Shown: in pieces, positions 1 through 6,148 of the stretch
How the letters are laid out: the number at the start of each line of letters is the position of its first letter
Position numbering within the stretch: the first letter of the stretch is position 1
Source of the DNA: DATDCY01 sp031406795 [NCBI: Candidatus Rokuibacteriota bacterium]
Lineage (GTDB): Bacteria; JAUVQV01
Assembly: GCA_031406795.1 (NCBI GenBank)
Contig: JANOHV010000010.1
Span: 1-10,357, forward strand
DNA length: 10,357 bases
Reading direction: 5' to 3'
Notes under the pieces: generated by a model
What the model was told of the DNA's origin: nothing
Database searches by the model: none
The model's input: only the letters and a program-made list of their open reading frames with translations
Program-made: the position numbers and the translations under genes

Positions 1-103
1 AACTGAGCACCTCGCCCAACTCATCCCTCGTGGAGATGTAGAAGATCAGTTTGCGCAGCTCGGATCCGTGCGGCACCTCCCCGTGCCTCCCCAGCGGGAG
101 CAT
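1..103 (-). CDS. Partial fourth gene of the signalling operon (N-terminus only), possible GAF/phosphatase sensor
   Basis: An open frame starts with ATG at 103-101 and runs off the left edge, giving 34 residues beginning MLPLGRHGEVPHGSELRKLI and ending in FYISTRDELGEVLS. The start overlaps the stop of the upstream STAS gene as ATGA, and a GGAGG lies 4 bases before it, so translation is probably coupled. The last half looks like the helix that commonly precedes a GAF domain (pattern 'IS...DELGEVLS'), but this is too short for a domain assignment. In partner-switching operons the gene after a STAS protein and an RsbW-like kinase is often a GAF- or PAS-linked PP2C (SpoIIE-type) phosphatase that dephosphorylates the STAS protein. 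That identity is inference from context only. The existence of a gene here is well supported; its function is not. Confidence 0.6.
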   Translation of the reverse strand, partial: MLPLGRHGEVPHGSELRKLIFYISTRDELGEVLS

Positions 104-438
104 CACGCCTCCGCCTCGGCGTCGCTGCGCAACATGCGGGCGTGGCGCTGCAGCCCCATGATCCGGAAGATCTCCTCGTTGACCGGGGTCAGCTCCGAGA
201 ACGCCAGATCGCCCCCCTGCCCCCGGACCCGCTCGATCACGCCGATCAGTATCGAGATACCGACGCTGTTGATCAGGTCGGTGTCGTGCAGGTTCACGAT
301 GAAGCGGGACACACCCCCGCCGAGCAGCCGCACGATTTCCTGCTCGAGCTGTTCGCCCGCCGCGCGGCTCAAGTACCCGCGCGTCCGGATGATCGCGCGT
401 CCGGCCGCGACCTCCGTGGTGAAGGTAAAACTAGCCAT
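103..438 (-). CDS. STAS-domain protein, anti-sigma-factor-antagonist-like
   Basis: This 111-residue protein is a single STAS domain of the SpoIIAA/RsbV size class. The fold signature is a beta strand (RFIVNLHDTDL) followed by INSVGISILIGV. The serine of NSVG (Ser58 with the start used here) aligns with the phosphorylated Ser58 of SpoIIAA (DSSG) and Ser56 of RsbV (DSTG). The usual preceding Asp is Asn. Family knowledge: such proteins bind an RsbW-like kinase when unphosphorylated and release its partner; kinase and PP2C phosphatase set their state. The ATG at 438 is preferred over the GTG at 444, because the GGAGG sits 8 bases from the ATG and only about 2 from the GTG. The start overlaps the upstream ATPase/kinase gene by 8 bases (ATGGCTAG) and the stop overlaps the next start by 4. 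Its likely partner is the HATPase domain encoded directly upstream. Confidence 0.88.
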   Translation of the reverse strand: MASFTFTTEVAAGRAIIRTRGYLSRAAGEQLEQEIVRLLGGGVSRFIVNLHDTDLINSVGISILIGVIERVRGQGGDLAFSELTPVNEEIFRIMGLQRHARMLRSDAEAEA

Positions 439-2638
439 GTTCACCCCCTCCGAGATGTTTGACCATCACGAGGCTCACCCCGTCCTCGCGCGGCTCCAGC
501 GCGACCTCGTCGACGAGCTCGCGGATTAGCGTGAGGCCCCAACCGCGGCCGCGCGCTTCCCGGCCGGCGGCCGCGCGAGGCGGCAGCGAGGCGAGCGGTC
601 GCCCCCGGTTCTCGACCCGCATCAGCAGCCGCGAGCCGCGGACCGAAAACACCAGGCGCACCCGGCCGTCGGCGGCACCGGCGTGCTCGAAGGCATTGAT
701 GCAGGCCTCGACGACGGCCATCTTTAGCCTGCCGGTGGCGAGCGCGTCGATCGCGAGGTTTTCGGCGAGCTGTTCGAGAGCGCGGGCCGCCACCAGCTCG
801 ACGTCCGCTGCGCGCGGAATGACCAGTTCGATCTCGAAGTCCGGCTCGGCCGCGGCAAGCGGGCCGGGCGGGGGAGGCACCGGCGCCACCCCCAGCAGCT
901 GCGCAAGGGACGCCAGCTGCGGCCAGGCCGAGGTCGAGAGCCGCAACCGGGCGGCCGCCAGCTCGCCCGCGCCGTCGAGCGGGGACTCCAGAATCGCCCA
1001 GCGCACGACCCGCGTGGCCGGCAACTCGCCGGCCATCTGCAGTGCGCTGATGTCGCGCTCGAACTGCGCGAGCTGCTCGCACCCGCCGCTCCCGCCCGGG
1101 AGAAAACGCACGACCCAGGCGACATCCGCCTCCGGGGCACCCGCCTCGCCGCGCAGCGCCCAGACAAGCGCGTCAACCTCCAGGCCGGGAAGCGACACGG
1201 CCTCGCCGATGCGGCCCGCGGCCACGGAGATCACCCGCGGCAGCGTCATCTCGTCGACCGCGCCGTCCGCCGCGGCGTCGCGGCGCTCACGAAATGCCGC
1301 GGCGTCGAAGCAGTCGGCAGGCACACGCTGCCCGGCCCAGGCGCAAAACATCCCGCGCAGCGCAACGCGGGCGGATTCGCGCCAGCGCCGGCGCCGGAGC
1401 GCCGGGGCGCCACGCACCTTCTCGCTAGCGAGCGACGCCACCACCGCCGCCGGCGACATTCGACCGAATTCCCGCCGGTAGAGCGCCTGCACGACATCGC
1501 GGAGCACGGGGTCCCCGTCCACGACAACGCTGGCGAAGCCGACGCGAACGACGCCGGCGCGGGTCAGCCCCGCGAGAGCCGACTCGATGTCGGCCGCCGG
1601 CTTGAGCATCAGCGCCGCGAGCCGCCCCGCGTCGAGGCTGCCCGACTCCTCGCGCAGGCAAAAAATGAGGATCTCCAGCGCGACGGCTCGAGTACGTCGA
1701 TCGGGCATGGCGCGAGCAAACAGTTCGATCCAGTAACGGGCCAGCTCGCCGTCGCAGGCCGCGGCCGCCGCCGCCCGGGCGACGTCGAGCGTGCCGGTTC
1801 CCGGCTCGCCGGCCAGGGCCCGGACCAGCGCGCCCAGGTAATAGGGCGATCCGGCCGACTCCTCCACCAGCGCCGCGACCGCGAGCTCCCCCAACTCCAG
1901 GCCGCCGATCCGCGCCAGACTCCTGGCCAGTCTCGAGGCGGCTTCGATCGACAGCGGGGCGAGACGCTCGAGGGTCAGCCGCGAGGCGGAGGCTTGCCCG
2001 AAAGTCCGCGGGACCAGATTCTCGTCCTCGAGCGTCGCGAGCAGGGGGGCGATCGAGGAGGCGAGCGCCTCTTCCGGCCAGAGCCCCTCCCCGGTCGCGG
2101 CGTCGAGATTCCCGGCGTCGTCGAAAAGACAGAGCACGCGCGTGCCGGTCAGGGCCGCGAAGCGGTGCGGCACGAGCGCCGCGCGCACGAGTGCCTCCGG
2201 CCCGCCGGGGCGCTGCTCGAGTCCGGCCAGCGCCTCCGCCAGCAGCACTCCGCCATCTCCCCAGGCCGTGCGCAACGCCCCGGCGAGCTCCACGGGGTGC
2301 AGGGGACGGTCGAGGAGCCCCGGGGCGCGTTTCTTGAAGGCCAGCGCCTGCAGGGCGAGCGCGGCGACAAGATCGCCGCCGGCAGTCGCCTGCTCGAAAA
2401 GCGAGTGGCGCAGCGGGTACCAGAAGGGAAGAATCTCACCTTCACGGAAGAGGGTCTTGTGCCACTGCCGCAGCAGTTCGGTCTTGCCCGAACCCGGCCG
2501 CCCACAAAGAACACCGCTGCGGCCAAGGCCCCGAAGCAGCGAGCGCGCCTGACGCCGCAACAGGCCCAGCTCTTCGATCCGGCCGAAGAAGCGCTCCGGC
2601 TCGAGAACCCCGGGAAACTCCCCGCCCGGCTCAGCCAC
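431..2638 (-). CDS. AAA/STAND-like ATPase fused to an RsbW/SpoIIAB-like HATPase_c domain
   Basis: The 735-residue protein has two nucleotide-binding parts. Residues about 15-280 form a P-loop NTPase: an FFGR/EEL entry motif typical of archaeal-type or Orc/STAND ATPases, Walker A GRPGSGKT (46-53) and Walker B VLCLFDD (168-174). Residues about 310-400 look like a winged helix followed by VDGDPVLRDVV, reminiscent of the 'DPxLR' segment after such ATPase domains. Residues about 410-590 are unassigned. After a proline-rich linker (588-594), residues about 605-730 form a GHKL/HATPase_c domain close to anti-sigma kinases, with N box EACINAFEHA (644-653), G1 box VENRGRP (675-681) and glycine motif GRGWGLTLI (697-705). 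The G1 Asp of SpoIIAB appears to be Asn677. It starts at GTG with GGAG 6 bases upstream, overlapping the preceding stop by 8 bases (GTGGCTGA). Inferred role: kinase and switch for the adjacent STAS proteins, gated by the NTPase part. No transmembrane segment is apparent. Confidence 0.85.
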   Translation of the reverse strand: MAEPGGEFPGVLEPERFFGRIEELGLLRRQARSLLRGLGRSGVLCGRPGSGKTELLRQWHKTLFREGEILPFWYPLRHSLFEQATAGGDLVAALALQALAFKKRAPGLLDRPLHPVELAGALRTAWGDGGVLLAEALAGLEQRPGGPEALVRAALVPHRFAALTGTRVLCLFDDAGNLDAATGEGLWPEEALASSIAPLLATLEDENLVPRTFGQASASRLTLERLAPLSIEAASRLARSLARIGGLELGELAVAALVEESAGSPYYLGALVRALAGEPGTGTLDVARAAAAAACDGELARYWIELFARAMPDRRTRAVALEILIFCLREESGSLDAGRLAALMLKPAADIESALAGLTRAGVVRVGFASVVVDGDPVLRDVVQALYRREFGRMSPAAVVASLASEKVRGAPALRRRRWRESARVALRGMFCAWAGQRVPADCFDAAAFRERRDAAADGAVDEMTLPRVISVAAGRIGEAVSLPGLEVDALVWALRGEAGAPEADVAWVVRFLPGGSGGCEQLAQFERDISALQMAGELPATRVVRWAILESPLDGAGELAAARLRLSTSAWPQLASLAQLLGVAPVPPPPGPLAAAEPDFEIELVIPRAADVELVAARALEQLAENLAIDALATGRLKMAVVEACINAFEHAGAADGRVRLVFSVRGSRLLMRVENRGRPLASLPPRAAAGREARGRGWGLTLIRELVDEVALEPREDGVSLVMVKHLGGGEHG

Positions 2639-3233
2639 GGGGAGCTCCGCTCGCCGTGCCGGCCGCGGACTGCACGAGCGCCTCGTAAACGAATTCCCTG
2701 CCGCCCTCGTCGATCGCGCGCTCTTGCCGCCGCACCAGCCGCAGCCGGTGCAGACTGCCGAGTCGGGTGCTGGAGGCGGTGAGTTCGAGTTCGAGCAGGC
2801 CCACCATCTCCCGTGCGCTCATCCGGCGCCGCTCCGCCAGCAGCAGCAGTGTCTCGCGAAGGTGAGGCGTGATCGTGCCCAGGCAGTCCCAGGACCCGTC
2901 GGGGCGCACCAGCAGCGCGGGCAGCCGCTTTCTCTCGAGGGCGACGTGGATATTCTCCCGCTGCGATTCGCCCAGACCGGTCAGCCGCAGGTACTTCTCG
3001 CCATACTCGCCGGCGATCAACCGGGTCACCAGCTTCGCCAGACATTCGTCGGCGCAGGAGAAATCGATGATGCCGACCCCGGAGAAATCCAGGGTCATGA
3101 CGCTTCCCGCCGGAAGCGAACCGAGTTCGCGGGCGAAGGAGGCCCGCGCCGCCCGCCCGGTCTCGCGGGTCACCAGATGAACGACGTCTCCGGCGACGAG
3201 TTTTCTACAAGCCTCCCTGACGACCAGTTGCAC
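2631..3233 (-). CDS. STAS-like (DUF4325-type) protein with C-terminal winged-helix region
   Basis: First gene of the operon, 200 residues. Residues about 15-105 resemble the STAS-like DUF4325 family: a strand VMTLDFSGVGIID (45-57) followed by FSCADECLAKLV (58-69), the position where ordinary STAS proteins carry the phosphorylated serine (here Ser59). Residues about 118-186 (ITPHLRETLLLLAERRRMSA through the beta pair RLVRRQERAIDEGGREFVYE) read as a winged helix-turn-helix. That would make it either a DNA-binding output of the switch or a protein-protein adaptor. The start is GTG at 3233; an in-frame TGA lies 18 bases upstream, so there is little room for an earlier start. A weak AGGGGG sits 9 bases before the GTG. 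Its stop is embedded in the start of the ATPase/kinase gene, implying coupled translation. The family call is by pattern recognition, and the wHTH call is less certain than the STAS-like one. Confidence 0.75.
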   Translation of the reverse strand: MQLVVREACRKLVAGDVVHLVTRETGRAARASFARELGSLPAGSVMTLDFSGVGIIDFSCADECLAKLVTRLIAGEYGEKYLRLTGLGESQRENIHVALERKRLPALLVRPDGSWDCLGTITPHLRETLLLLAERRRMSAREMVGLLELELTASSTRLGSLHRLRLVRRQERAIDEGGREFVYEALVQSAAGTASGAPRG

Positions 3234-3270
3234 CTTGCCGGGCCCCCTTCAACTCGTTCAGCTGAAATCG

Positions 3271-3299
3271 ATTGTACGGCAGCCTCCGCGCACAGGCAA
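3271..3299 (-). promoter_or_regulatory. Sigma70-type promoter of the signalling operon
   Basis: On the minus strand TTGCCT (3299-3294) and TACAAT (3276-3271) are separated by 17 bases. The -10 matches consensus at 5 of 6 positions and the -35 at 4 of 6. Transcription would begin near 3264, leaving a leader of about 30 bases before the GTG at 3233. This suggests housekeeping transcription rather than control by the alternative sigma factor the module might regulate. Confidence 0.6.
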
Positions 3300-3323
3300 T
3301 CCCTAATCATGCGCTCCTTTCTA

Positions 3324-3352
3324 TTGAATTCCGCCGCCCCCTCTGCTAAGAT
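3324..3352 (+). promoter_or_regulatory. Extended -10 promoter of the LysM/NlpC-P60 gene
   Basis: TTGAAT (3324-3329) and TAAGAT (3347-3352) are separated by 17 bases, and TG(C) immediately precedes the -10, making an extended -10 element. Both hexamers match consensus at 4 of 6. The expected start of transcription, about 7 bases after the -10, falls at 3359-3360, directly before the ATG at 3361. It is divergent from the promoter at 3271-3299, within the same 127-bp intergenic region. Confidence 0.5.
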
Positions 3353-3360
3353 CCGCAGTC

Positions 3361-4521
3361 ATGCTGAAAAAGTCGCTGCTTGTTCGTGCCGCATCCCTGT
3401 CCGGGTGCCTGATTTTCCTCGTTTTTTCGGCGCCGGCACCCGCCGCTGCGGCGGGCGTGTATTTCGTCAAGGCCGGCGATACGTTGAGTAGCATCTCGCG
3501 GGTCTTCGGCGTGAAGGTCGACAGCATCCGCGAGTTGAACCGCCTCCGGACCGACGATCTCTCGCCAGGTGACAAGCTTCGCCTCCCGGACGCCGCCCCA
3601 GCCCCAGCCCCGATCGCCGATGCTGCGCCGCGCCGCGGGGTGAGTTCCGAACGCGTTCTCCAGGCTGTCTGCCGGGAAGAGACCGTCTATCACACGGTGG
3701 CCAGGGGCGACACCCTGTCCTCGATCGCAAACCGTTTTTCCACGGAACTCGACCGCCTGCTGCAACTCAACGGGATGCGGAAGACCGCCCGCCTCTCGAT
3801 CGGTCAGAAGATCATCGTCCGAAAGAGCGGACCCCGCTCCCACACGGTCGCCCGCGGCGAGACGCTCTCCCGGATCGCCGCCCGCTACGGAGTCCCGGCC
3901 GGCGAGATCGCGCGCTTGAACAGACTCGAGAAGAGCAAGCTCGCCGTCGGACAACAACTGGTGATCGAGCCCTGTGATCCCTACGCGAGCGCCGGCAGCG
4001 CTCCACCCCCGCTCGACGGGCCGGATTCCGCCGGACTGACGGTCGGCGGCCCCGTCTCGACGAGCACCGCATCGGCGGCGCCCGGTGCTGCCGGGCGGAG
4101 TGTCGCCGCGCCCGCGGCGGCGATCGCCGAACGCGTGATCAACCTCGCGCGTACCATGCTCAATGTTCCCTATCGCTTCGGCGGCAGCACGCTGCGCGGC
4201 ATCGACTGCTCGGCCTATGTTCAGCGGGTTTTCGGGCTCATGGACGTCCGGATTCCCCGCACTGCCCGTGAGCAGTACTCGGTCGGGGCCCGCATCGACC
4301 GCGACGACATCCAGGTCGGCGACCTGATCTTCTTCCGGACCTACGCATCATTTCCTTCGCACGTCGGCATCTACCTCGGGGAGAATCTCTTCATCCACGC
4401 CTCGTCGATGGTGCGCAAGGTGGCCATCGACAGCCTTGACCTGCCCTACTACCGCAGGCGGTTCATCGGCGCCCGCCGGCTGGTCGTCGACGACGCGCCG
4501 GCCGTCGCTTCCACCCCCTGA
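3361..4521 (+). CDS. Secreted peptidoglycan hydrolase with three LysM domains and NlpC/P60 domain
   Basis: The 386-residue protein starts with a Sec signal peptide: MLKK, a hydrophobic core LIFLVFSA and an Ala-rich region ending near residue 31, a likely signal-peptidase-I site. Three LysM domains follow at about 33-76 (YFVKAGDTLSSIS), 110-153 (YHTVARGDTLSSIA) and 160-203 (SHTVARGETLSRIA). An Ala/Pro/Ser linker (about 205-255) leads to an NlpC/P60 domain (about 256-375) with catalytic Cys283 (GIDCSAY), His334 (SHVGIYLG) and His346 (FIHASS). Family knowledge: LysM binds glycan GlcNAc, and NlpC/P60 domains usually cleave gamma-D-Glu to diamino-acid peptide bonds, here in the periplasm. All catalytic residues are present, so it should be active. 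No Shine-Dalgarno precedes the ATG; the promoter position suggests a leaderless or near-leaderless mRNA. A true cell-wall role in growth or division is likely, but the exact one is unknown. Confidence 0.95.
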   Translation: MLKKSLLVRAASLSGCLIFLVFSAPAPAAAAGVYFVKAGDTLSSISRVFGVKVDSIRELNRLRTDDLSPGDKLRLPDAAPAPAPIADAAPRRGVSSERVLQAVCREETVYHTVARGDTLSSIANRFSTELDRLLQLNGMRKTARLSIGQKIIVRKSGPRSHTVARGETLSRIAARYGVPAGEIARLNRLEKSKLAVGQQLVIEPCDPYASAGSAPPPLDGPDSAGLTVGGPVSTSTASAAPGAAGRSVAAPAAAIAERVINLARTMLNVPYRFGGSTLRGIDCSAYVQRVFGLMDVRIPRTAREQYSVGARIDRDDIQVGDLIFFRTYASFPSHVGIYLGENLFIHASSMVRKVAIDSLDLPYYRRRFIGARRLVVDDAPAVASTP

Positions 4522-4529
4522 CCAGCTGC

Positions 4530-4565
4530 GGGCCGGGCCTTCTCCGCGGAGCCGCCCGACGGCCC
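4530..4565. terminator. GC-rich hairpin after the LysM/NlpC-P60 gene
   Basis: GGGCCG (4530-4535) pairs with CGGCCC (4560-4565), with a further GGGC/GCCC pairing inside and a CTCCGCGGAG palindrome at the tip. It starts 8 bases after the stop codon and ends before the next promoter. There is no T-run, so it is at best a weak or Rho-assisted terminator. The rest of this roughly 100-bp gap holds nothing else recognisable. Confidence 0.3.
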
Positions 4566-4620
4566 GATTCGCCCTGGCAGCCAGCTCGTACCCCCCGCCT
4601 CCGGCGCCCCCCATCGTCCA

Positions 4621-4648
4621 TTGACATCGGCCTTGCCGCCGCTATCAT
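4621..4648 (+). promoter_or_regulatory. Strong sigma70-type promoter of the polyprenyl synthase gene
   Basis: A perfect TTGACA (4621-4626) and TATCAT (4643-4648, 5 of 6) are separated by 16 bases. The predicted transcript start is near 4655, giving a leader of about 44 bases with an AGGAAGG ribosome-binding site before the ATG at 4699. The promoter lies within the 5' extension of the open frame, which argues that the TTG at 4621 is a -35 box and not a start codon. Confidence 0.7.
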
Positions 4649-4698
4649 TCTGCGGACACGACAGAGAACAACGACACGCTGACGAGGAAGGCTGCGAG

Positions 4699-5706
4699 AT
4701 GACGAGCGGAGCGGTTGCCGGGCAGACGGGAAACTACCAGGACCTCATGCTGCGCTTCGCTCCCGATCTCGCGGCCATCGAAGCGGCGATCGCGGACAAC
4801 CTCTCCTCGAGCAACGAACTTCTCGAAGCCATGGCGGCCCACGTGGTGAAGAGCGGCGGCAAGCGGCTGCGCCCGCTGCTGGTGATTCTCTCCTCCCGGC
4901 TGTGCGGCTACACCGGCGGCGACCACGTCTTGCTCGGCAACGTCGTCGAGTACCTCCACGCCGCGACCCTGCTGCACGACGATGTCCTCGACGACGCCGC
5001 GCTGCGACGCGGATCGCCCTCGGCCAACCGGGTCTGGGGCAATCACCTCGCGGTGCTCGGCGGCGATTTCCTCTACACGACCGCCTTCGACCTGCTCCTC
5101 TCCGCGGTTCCGCGGGAGATCATCCGCGTGCTTTGCCGCTGCTCGCTCGATATGATCGACGGCGAGGTTCTGCAACGGCGCTGGCGGAACCGGCCCGAGA
5201 TCTCCGAAGAGACCTACCTGGCCATCGTCGGCCGCAAGACGGCCAGCCTGATTTCGGGCTGCTGCCGCTCCGGCGCCCTGCTCGCCGGCGCCCCGCCCGC
5301 ACGGGTAGAGGCGCTCGGGCGATTCGGCACCAGCCTCGGCACCGCCTTCCAGGTCATCGACGACACGCTCGACTACCTCGCCGACCCGGGGCGTCTCGGC
5401 AAGGCGCTGGGGGGCGACCTCCGGCAGGGGACGGTGACCCTGCCGCTGATTCACCTGCTGCGCCGCGACGGCCTCGCCGCCGAACAGTCCCGGATCCGGG
5501 GACTCATCGAACGCGGCGAGGTGGACGACGCGGGCATCGCCGACATCGCCGCGCTGCTGCGCGAGCAGCGCTGCGGGGAGAGCGCCATGGCGCGCGCCCG
5601 GGAATTCGCCGCCGACGCCCGGCTGGCGATCGAGCCCCTTCGTGGCACGGAACTGCACGCCGCCCTCACTGCCGCCGCCGACTTCGTCATCGACCGCGAC
5701 CTGTAG
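4699..5706 (+). CDS. ispB: Long-chain all-trans polyprenyl diphosphate synthase (octaprenyl type)
   Basis: The 335-residue protein is a trans-isoprenyl diphosphate synthase that adds isopentenyl diphosphate units to an allylic primer, giving the side chain of menaquinone or ubiquinone. Visible motifs are GGKRLRP (53-59, substrate binding), the first Asp-rich motif HDDVLDD (93-99), GRK (178-180), and the second Asp-rich motif DDTLD (221-225), preceded by FQVI and followed by GTVTLP (244-249). The residue five places before the first Asp motif is Ala89, with no bulky aromatic residue there, which fits a long product. Length is close to E. coli IspB. The start is ATG 4699, with AGGAAGG 7 bases upstream. 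An in-frame TTG at 4621 is rejected because it is the -35 box. The gene has its own promoter and is followed by a large palindrome. Exact chain length (C40 or other) cannot be read from sequence. Confidence 0.93.
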   Translation: MTSGAVAGQTGNYQDLMLRFAPDLAAIEAAIADNLSSSNELLEAMAAHVVKSGGKRLRPLLVILSSRLCGYTGGDHVLLGNVVEYLHAATLLHDDVLDDAALRRGSPSANRVWGNHLAVLGGDFLYTTAFDLLLSAVPREIIRVLCRCSLDMIDGEVLQRRWRNRPEISEETYLAIVGRKTASLISGCCRSGALLAGAPPARVEALGRFGTSLGTAFQVIDDTLDYLADPGRLGKALGGDLRQGTVTLPLIHLLRRDGLAAEQSRIRGLIERGEVDDAGIADIAALLREQRCGESAMARAREFAADARLAIEPLRGTELHAALTAAADFVIDRDL

Positions 5707-5719
5707 CCCGTCCCCGTCC

Positions 5720-5860
5720 GCCCGGGTCGTTTGGGAGGCCCTGACGCGCCCCGGCTGCGTTGCTCATCGCGATGCTTGTGCGGCGCACACCAGTGCGCCT
5801 CCGCGCACGCTCTTCGCTGCCTTGCCGGGACGCGCCAGGACGCTCCCAAACGACTCGGGC
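5720..5860. repeat. 141-bp imperfect palindrome with inner hairpins
   Basis: The left arm (5720-5754, starting GCCCGGGTCGTTTGGGAG) and the reverse complement of the right arm (5825-5860, starting GCCCGAGTCGTTTGGGAG) match with few differences over about 35 bases. The apex holds a perfect 7-bp stem, GGCGCAC (5782-5788) with GTGCGCC (5793-5799) around ACCA, an outer GTGC/GCAC pair (5778-5781 and 5805-5808), and a palindrome CATCGCGATG (5765-5774). It begins 13 bases after the ispB stop. It may act as a terminator, but it lacks a T-run. Its size and nested structure fit an interspersed REP- or MITE-like repeat. No target duplication is visible. Short open frames across it are a by-product of GC-rich sequence. 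Confidence 0.7.
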
Positions 5861-5902
5861 AGCCTATGCGCGGAACTTCAGGGCCAGTTCCGGGATTGTT
5901 GC

Positions 5903-5933
5903 CCTCGCTTCGCTGGGCAATGAACCAGCGAGG
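5903..5933. other. Alternative hairpins beside structured element copy 1
   Basis: TCGCTGG (5910-5916) pairs perfectly with CCAGCGA (5925-5931) around an 8-base loop. CCTCGCT (5903-5909) can instead pair with AGCGAGG (5927-5933). Both use bases that also form the outer arm of the element at 5929-6120, so the three pairings compete. No T-run is present. The function is unknown. Confidence 0.4.
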
Positions 5934-6120
5934 CGGCTGGGATTTCACTGAGGGAAGATGCGCGGAGCCGCCGTGAAGCCCGGCGCGGTGACCGGGGCGG
6001 TCCCGCAGGGACGAAGTCTCGTTGTTTGAGCCGCAGGCGAGTTACGAGACTTCGAGCACCGGGCACCGTGACGGGCAGGCGGCGCAGACGCACGACCGAA
6101 GGGAAATCCCCGCTGCCTCG
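5929..6120. repeat. Structured interspersed element, copy 1 (possible non-coding RNA)
   Basis: This 192-bp stretch is a diverged copy of the element at 9435-9630. The longest shared blocks include the 20 bases at 5950-5969 except the last, and GCGCAGACGCACGACC near 6082-6097. The outer helix is 5929-5946 with 6103-6120. Inside are GCCGCC (5967-5972) with GGCGGC (6078-6083), GCCCG (5978-5982) with CGGGC (6072-6076), a GTCCC-GCA-GGGAC hairpin (6000-6012), and a perfect 11-bp stem 6012-6022 with 6044-6054. It ends 29 bases from the comEA stop, on its downstream side. No protein is encoded inside. The active strand is unknown. Confidence 0.8.
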
Positions 6121-6148
6121 CGCACGGGAACGGCAGGGTCTCGTCCGA

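Noticed and set aside
3170-3310. 46-codon minus-strand frame with AAAGGAG before its ATG
   Set aside because: Its start lies upstream of the predicted promoter and transcript start, it overlaps the first signalling gene, and its product resembles nothing known.
3394-3420. Lipobox-like LSGC (Cys16) in the LysM/NlpC-P60 protein
   Set aside because: The hydrophobic core follows the Cys instead of preceding it, and the segment before it contains Arg; a signal-peptidase-I site after the Ala-rich stretch fits better.
4621-4698. In-frame TTG extension of the polyprenyl synthase to 361 residues
   Set aside because: The TTG is the first half of a perfect TTGACA -35 box, the extension lies in the leader, and ATG 4699 has a good ribosome-binding site and the family-typical length.
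5642-5976. Short plus-strand open frames in the ispB-comEA gap
   Set aside because: They run through the palindrome and hairpins, with Cys/Arg-rich unrecognisable products and no ribosome-binding sites.
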